9,034 bases of DNA, taken from assembly GCA_900546215.1 (NCBI GenBank), contig URCD01000093.1, positions 1-9,034 of the forward strand, in the 5' to 3' direction. Shown here in pieces: positions 6,201 to 9,034 of this stretch. Each line of letters opens with the position of its first letter. Positions within the stretch are counted from its first letter, which is position 1. The position numbers were made by a program, and so were the translations under genes. Under the pieces are notes generated by a model, which ran no database searches, was not told where the DNA came from, and saw nothing but the letters and a program-made list of their open reading frames with translations. The stretch is from an uncultured Eubacteriales bacterium (GTDB lineage Bacteria; Bacillota; Clostridia; Lachnospirales; Anaerotignaceae).

Positions 6201-6251
6201 AAATAGAGGGACCCCGTATGCAGTAAACATACGGGGTTTGATAGATTTCAG
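6201..6251. repeat. Hairpin repeat, copy B, likely terminator after dehydratase pair 2
   Basis: This copy shares AAATAGAGGGACCCCGTAT, ACGGGG and TAGATTTCAG with copy A at 3343-3393. The stem is better than in copy A: ACCCCGTATG (6211-6220) pairs with CATACGGGGT (6228-6237), 10 bp with a 7-nt loop. The genes on both sides run on the minus strand, so here it most likely ends the pair-2 transcript, followed on that strand by CCCTCTATTTATCC. That tail is only moderately T-rich. Confidence 0.6.
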
Positions 6252-6290
6252 ATAGCATTATTGGATTTTTAGCATGGTGTTAGTTTTATT

Positions 6291-6329
6291 TGGACAGGAA
6301 TTCCCTTGGGGAGAAGGATTTCCTGTCCA
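6291..6329. terminator. Hairpin with a plus-strand T tract in the 3' region of pair 2
   Basis: TGGACAGGAA (6291-6300) pairs with TTCCTGTCCA (6320-6329), 10 perfect bp. An inner CCTT/AAGG stem lies in the loop. On the plus strand it is followed by TTTTTA, the shape of an intrinsic terminator, but no plus-strand gene lies upstream. On the minus strand it would form in the 3' untranslated part of the pair-2 mRNA without a T tract. Confidence 0.45.
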
Positions 6330-6342
6330 TTTTTATCCCCTC

Positions 6343-6355
6343 ACGGCTTAGCCGT
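6343..6355. repeat. Short GC-rich palindrome of the ACGGC-TTA-GCCGT type
   Basis: Arms ACGGC and GCCGT surround TTA, within CCCCTC and GAGAGG flanks that could lengthen the stem imperfectly. Gut Firmicutes carry dispersed palindromes with a CACGGCTT-GCCGT core, and this may be a worn copy. It sits only 18 nt from the end of the pair-2 beta gene. Only one copy is seen in the window. Confidence 0.35.
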
Positions 6356-6372
6356 TTTGGAGAGAGGTGTGC

Positions 6373-7497
6373 TTAACCAATTGTTTCAACGAAGCTCTGT
6401 ACTCTTGTTCTGATCTGCTCGAATGAATTTGCCTCCTGATCAATTTCAATCATAAGGTTTTTCACTCCTGCATCTTCAAACTGCTTGTAGTATACCGGAT
6501 AATCCCACTCTTCAGGGTCGCAGAACTTCATCATGCAAACGATTACGGCATCTGCTCCTGTCTGTTTTTTCATATCCATGAGCATTTTGCCTCTGATTTT
6601 CTTGGTATCAGTGGCAACTGAGCACCCATACATGTTCTGCCATACCTTTGCCAGTCTGTATAAAGGAGCTGCTTCGCCTGATGGTACGTCTACTCTAATC
6701 TGTCTTGATTCCTGAGCAAGGTCATCGGCTACAATGGCAAGTCCGTTTTCCTTGAAAATATCAAGCACTTCATTGGGCTCTGCGAGGATACCCGTAAGTA
6801 TGACTTTTTTACCTGTCCAAGGCTGTATCTCTGACTTTTTGATTTCCTCAATAAGTTCCTTTACAAGTACTGTATGTTTAGCCTTATCCATAAACATTCT
6901 GGATTTGAATACGGCATGGCGTGCTACTGGGTCAACAACCTGAGGATAATCTGCCGCTGTCTTTACAAACTCACGCATTACTGCCCTGTTTTCATTGTAA
7001 ACTGTAATTGCGTCCTCTATTGCTGCGTTTGTTATAGGTGCGCCTACAATCTGCTCAAGCTTATCCTTAACTATTTTATACTCCTCAACAAGGAAGAGAT
7101 TAGCTGATTCAAGACCTCTGTTCTGAGGATGCGTAAATGTAATTACCGGTGATGTTCCTTTCCATTTCTGGCTGAGGCACTTTAACGTGTCACATGGAAC
7201 TGAGAAAACAACTGCTTCAAGCTCATCATAAGCGCCGCTGCACTGAAGCTCCATTACCTGCTGCATGATTGAACATGCGAAGGGAGGAAGATAAGCTCTT
7301 GCCTTTGATATGGCTTTCTGTCCGCCCCAAATTCCCATAGGAAGGCGTCCTGTTGCATATACAAGTTCTTCGGGAGCATACAGAGGCATAATTCCGATTG
7401 CGCCCTTTCCTGTTTCTTCTTTATAGTCATTCATGGCCTTTTTAGGGTCGGCCGCAATACCTTTTAACTGGTTTAATATTTCATCTACTCTGCTCAT
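6373..7497 (-). CDS. lcdB: Lactoyl-CoA dehydratase-like beta subunit, pair 2
   Basis: A 374-residue HGD-D family protein, beta subunit of a radical 2-hydroxyacyl-CoA dehydratase. As I recall the LcdB sequence of Anaerotignum propionicum (not aligned here), length and long motifs agree, including SVPCDTLKCLSQKWKG (99-114), LAQESRQIRVDV (260-271) and MMKFCDPEEWDYP (322-334). Candidate ligands for its [4Fe-4S] cluster are all present: C75 (PFACS), C102/C107 (PCDTLKC) and C326 (KFCDPEE). The subunit pairs with the alpha protein encoded just upstream. The Shine-Dalgarno AAGGGGG overlaps the alpha stop codon (TAAGGGGG), 12 nt before this ATG, so translation is probably coupled. It is the intact counterpart of the pair-1 beta subunit. 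Lactoyl-CoA is the favoured substrate, but other (R)-2-hydroxyacyl-CoAs cannot be excluded from sequence alone. Confidence 0.87.
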   Translation of the reverse strand: MSRVDEILNQLKGIAADPKKAMNDYKEETGKGAIGIMPLYAPEELVYATGRLPMGIWGGQKAISKARAYLPPFACSIMQQVMELQCSGAYDELEAVVFSVPCDTLKCLSQKWKGTSPVITFTHPQNRGLESANLFLVEEYKIVKDKLEQIVGAPITNAAIEDAITVYNENRAVMREFVKTAADYPQVVDPVARHAVFKSRMFMDKAKHTVLVKELIEEIKKSEIQPWTGKKVILTGILAEPNEVLDIFKENGLAIVADDLAQESRQIRVDVPSGEAAPLYRLAKVWQNMYGCSVATDTKKIRGKMLMDMKKQTGADAVIVCMMKFCDPEEWDYPVYYKQFEDAGVKNLMIEIDQEANSFEQIRTRVQSFVETIG

Positions 7498-7509
7498 TTT
7501 TCTTCCCCC

Positions 7510-8781
7510 TTACTCTGCTTTTTCGGCAATCTGCTGTTCCATCATTTCAACCAGCGCCTGAACACGTGTGTCAAACTGTGCCGGTGAGAAGCTGCGGGGG
7601 TCTGTCTGGTCGCCGTCGAAGCTTACATAAGGCGTTCCCGTCTTCTCTTTGATTATCTCTGCTGTTTCCACATTAAGGAAGCTCATAAGCTTGCAGCTTC
7701 TGTTAAGATGGTATACAACACCGTCGCACTGTCCGCCGTTTACTATGTTAAGCAGAACCGCAACCTTATTGTCAAGGCATGTATTTATGTAAATTCTTGT
7801 ATAAGCCTCTGCCATTGAGTGGAGAGACTCGTCATTAGCGTCGTAATGAAGATCCCAAAGTCCTGGGTAAGCCGAGCCTGTCATTATTGAGTTGAGGCTC
7901 TTAAGGGATTTAAATGTATGTCCAAGATGAGGCCATACTGCTATTCCTTCCCATGTAATTCGTGTTTTTTCATTGCCTTTGAATGCGTAAACTCCGTTTT
8001 TAAGGTTTTCCTCAAGCTCGTCAGCGAAAGCTTTAAATGTTATTTCGGCGTAATCACGGCTTCTTGCACAAACAATAAGAGCCATATAGTTAAATAAATC
8101 AAAGCCGTTAAGCGGTGAAGGCTTGTAATGAGACATTGCCGCAATTCTGTTCCACTGATATACGCTGCGCTGTGTCTGTTCCCTTACCTCACGGAATTTT
8201 TTGTAGTCAAATGGCCTTCCGCAGATCACCTCAAGCTGTGATATAGCATTTCTGAACTGGTCAGCTATATAAGACTTTGCATATTCAGGTATAGGCATTG
8301 TGTGATTAAACGGAACATCAATTACTATACATGGAATATCAAGAACCACTGCAAGGTTTTCATACCATTTAAGAAGTGTATTACATATATTATTGCAGGT
8401 AATTACAAGGTCAGGAAGAGGAACTCTTGAAGCAGGTGAGTTTTTAAGAGCCTCCGGAGTAACTCCTGTCTCAGCCTCTTCCTTAAGAAGCTCCATATAA
8501 CCGATGTTTACTCTGCCATATGAACAGCAGTCAATTGAATAGCCCTTTCTGTCGGCAACATCAATCATGTCGAGGGCACCCTTTTTTGCACCGATACCAG
8601 CAGCATGTGTTTCAGGATAAACCATAGCTATGTCCATCGCAACACACATTTCGGGAGGCGCTACAGAAGCTGACCAGCATACAAGTCTGCCTTCTGCTTT
8701 GGCCTGTCTTGCTTCCTCATCCAGTTTAGCCTGATAATAGGCCAGTAACTCTTTTGCCTTCTTGCCTTTTGTTTCAAACAT
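7510..8781 (-). CDS. lcdA: Lactoyl-CoA dehydratase-like alpha subunit, pair 2
   Basis: A 423-residue HGD-D family protein, catalytic alpha subunit of a radical dehydratase converting (R)-lactoyl-CoA to acryloyl-CoA in the acrylate pathway to propionate. Cluster cysteines are in CCSYGR (85-90), TCNNICNTLLKWY (128-140) and NRSCK (C363). Further signatures are DVPFNHTMPIPEYAK (155-169), NGFDLFNYMALIVC (225-238) and DGDQTDPRSFSPAQFDTR (389-406). These match what I recall of A. propionicum LcdA closely, more so than 2-hydroxyglutaryl- or phenyllactyl-CoA dehydratases, hence the symbol. The start follows AGAGGGAT by a good distance. It needs an ATP-dependent activator (LcdC/HgdC type), absent from the window. 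It is the first gene of pair 2 and the most upstream minus-strand gene visible. The enzyme is cytoplasmic and oxygen-sensitive. Lactate as substrate is inferred by similarity. Confidence 0.88.
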   Translation of the reverse strand: MFETKGKKAKELLAYYQAKLDEEARQAKAEGRLVCWSASVAPPEMCVAMDIAMVYPETHAAGIGAKKGALDMIDVADRKGYSIDCCSYGRVNIGYMELLKEEAETGVTPEALKNSPASRVPLPDLVITCNNICNTLLKWYENLAVVLDIPCIVIDVPFNHTMPIPEYAKSYIADQFRNAISQLEVICGRPFDYKKFREVREQTQRSVYQWNRIAAMSHYKPSPLNGFDLFNYMALIVCARSRDYAEITFKAFADELEENLKNGVYAFKGNEKTRITWEGIAVWPHLGHTFKSLKSLNSIMTGSAYPGLWDLHYDANDESLHSMAEAYTRIYINTCLDNKVAVLLNIVNGGQCDGVVYHLNRSCKLMSFLNVETAEIIKEKTGTPYVSFDGDQTDPRSFSPAQFDTRVQALVEMMEQQIAEKAE

Positions 8782-9034
8782 CTCTTATCCCTCTTTCTCT
8801 TAGAAATTGTTTTTCCTCCGGCCTCTGCCTGAGCCCGTATATGTATCCGTACTAATACTTGACGGCAACATTCAAATTTCCTTTTTTAATTTCATAATTG
8901 AATTTCGTATCCTTGTTTAGCAGGATAACATTAATGCTTTAAAAAGTATATAGAAGGCAACAAGCTAGAAATTTCCCTCAACTCCAGTCAATTGAAATAA
9001 TGTGTTTTTCAATTTTTCAACTTTACAAAATCAC
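8782..9034. other. Upstream region of pair 2 (no gene seen)
   Basis: These 253 bases hold no supported gene. They contain the AGAGGGAT ribosome binding site of lcdA. On the minus strand there is a weak promoter-like pair, TTGCCG then ATACAT 16 nt on, near 8866-8840, too poor to call. Two short inverted repeats are visible: CCGT/ACGG around 8847-8865, and AATTGAAA/TTTCAATT at 8990-9014. No riboswitch or T-box is recognisable. The activator and CoA-transferase expected near such genes do not begin here. Confidence 0.5.

Noticed and set aside
3591..8781. Benzoyl-CoA reductase or phenyllactyl-/isocaproyl-CoA dehydratase as the main call
   Set aside because: These share the HGD-D fold. But only two subunit types are present, no FldA/HadA-type CoA-transferase is adjacent, and the motifs of pair 2 match what I recall of LcdA/LcdB more closely. 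Kept only as alternatives for substrate.
8832..8865. Operator upstream of lcdA shared with larA, based on the ATGTATC string
   Set aside because: Only seven bases are shared and the surrounding symmetry is poor; chance is likely in AT-rich DNA.
1..9034. CRISPR array, insertion sequence, tRNA or rRNA genes
   Set aside because: No regularly spaced repeats, transposase motifs, terminal inverted repeats or tRNA-like folds were seen on either strand.

Overview
The window comes from an AT-rich, low-GC anaerobic Firmicute, most likely a clostridium of the Lachnospiraceae/Anaerotignum type. This rests on strong AAGGAGG-type ribosome binding sites, sigma-A-like promoters, oxygen-sensitive radical 2-hydroxyacyl-CoA dehydratases, an iron-sulfur flavoprotein and a nickel-pincer racemase. 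The taxon is inferred from gene content; there is no rRNA here.

Layout, left to right. At the left edge (1-53, minus) lie the first 17 codons of a gene resembling the SAF domain of UxaA-family proteins. Just upstream of it, in the same operon, is a complete LarA-family racemase gene (79-1356, minus) with all cofactor and catalytic residues, its own consensus promoter and two palindromes between promoter and start codon. Next is a monocistronic iron-sulfur flavoprotein gene (1634-2266, minus) with a textbook terminator. Divergent from it is an EamA/DMT-type transporter gene (true start 2440, plus). The right-hand 60 percent holds two tandem alpha-beta pairs of 2-hydroxyacyl-CoA dehydratase genes, all on the minus strand: pair 1 (alpha 4741-6000, beta 3591-4712) and pair 2 (alpha 7510-8781, beta 6373-7497). 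Pair 2 resembles lactoyl-CoA dehydratase (LcdA/LcdB) of the acrylate pathway of Anaerotignum (Clostridium) propionicum.

Working together: LarA could supply the (R)-2-hydroxy acid from the (S) isomer. After CoA activation, the dehydratase removes water from (R)-lactoyl-CoA to give acryloyl-CoA on the way to propionate. The ATP-dependent activator (LcdC/HgdC type), the CoA-transferase and the acryloyl-CoA reductase are not in the window. The partial UxaA-like gene beside larA warns that LarA may act on another hydroxy or sugar acid.

Most notable: the pair-1 beta subunit has lost both cysteines of the PCDTLKC segment (Gly102, Asn107) that pair 2 keeps, so its Fe-S cluster is probably altered or absent. 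Yet the middle of the two beta genes is about 97 percent identical in DNA, against about 69 percent just beside it, a footprint of gene conversion. The two pairs are also followed by two copies of one hairpin repeat.
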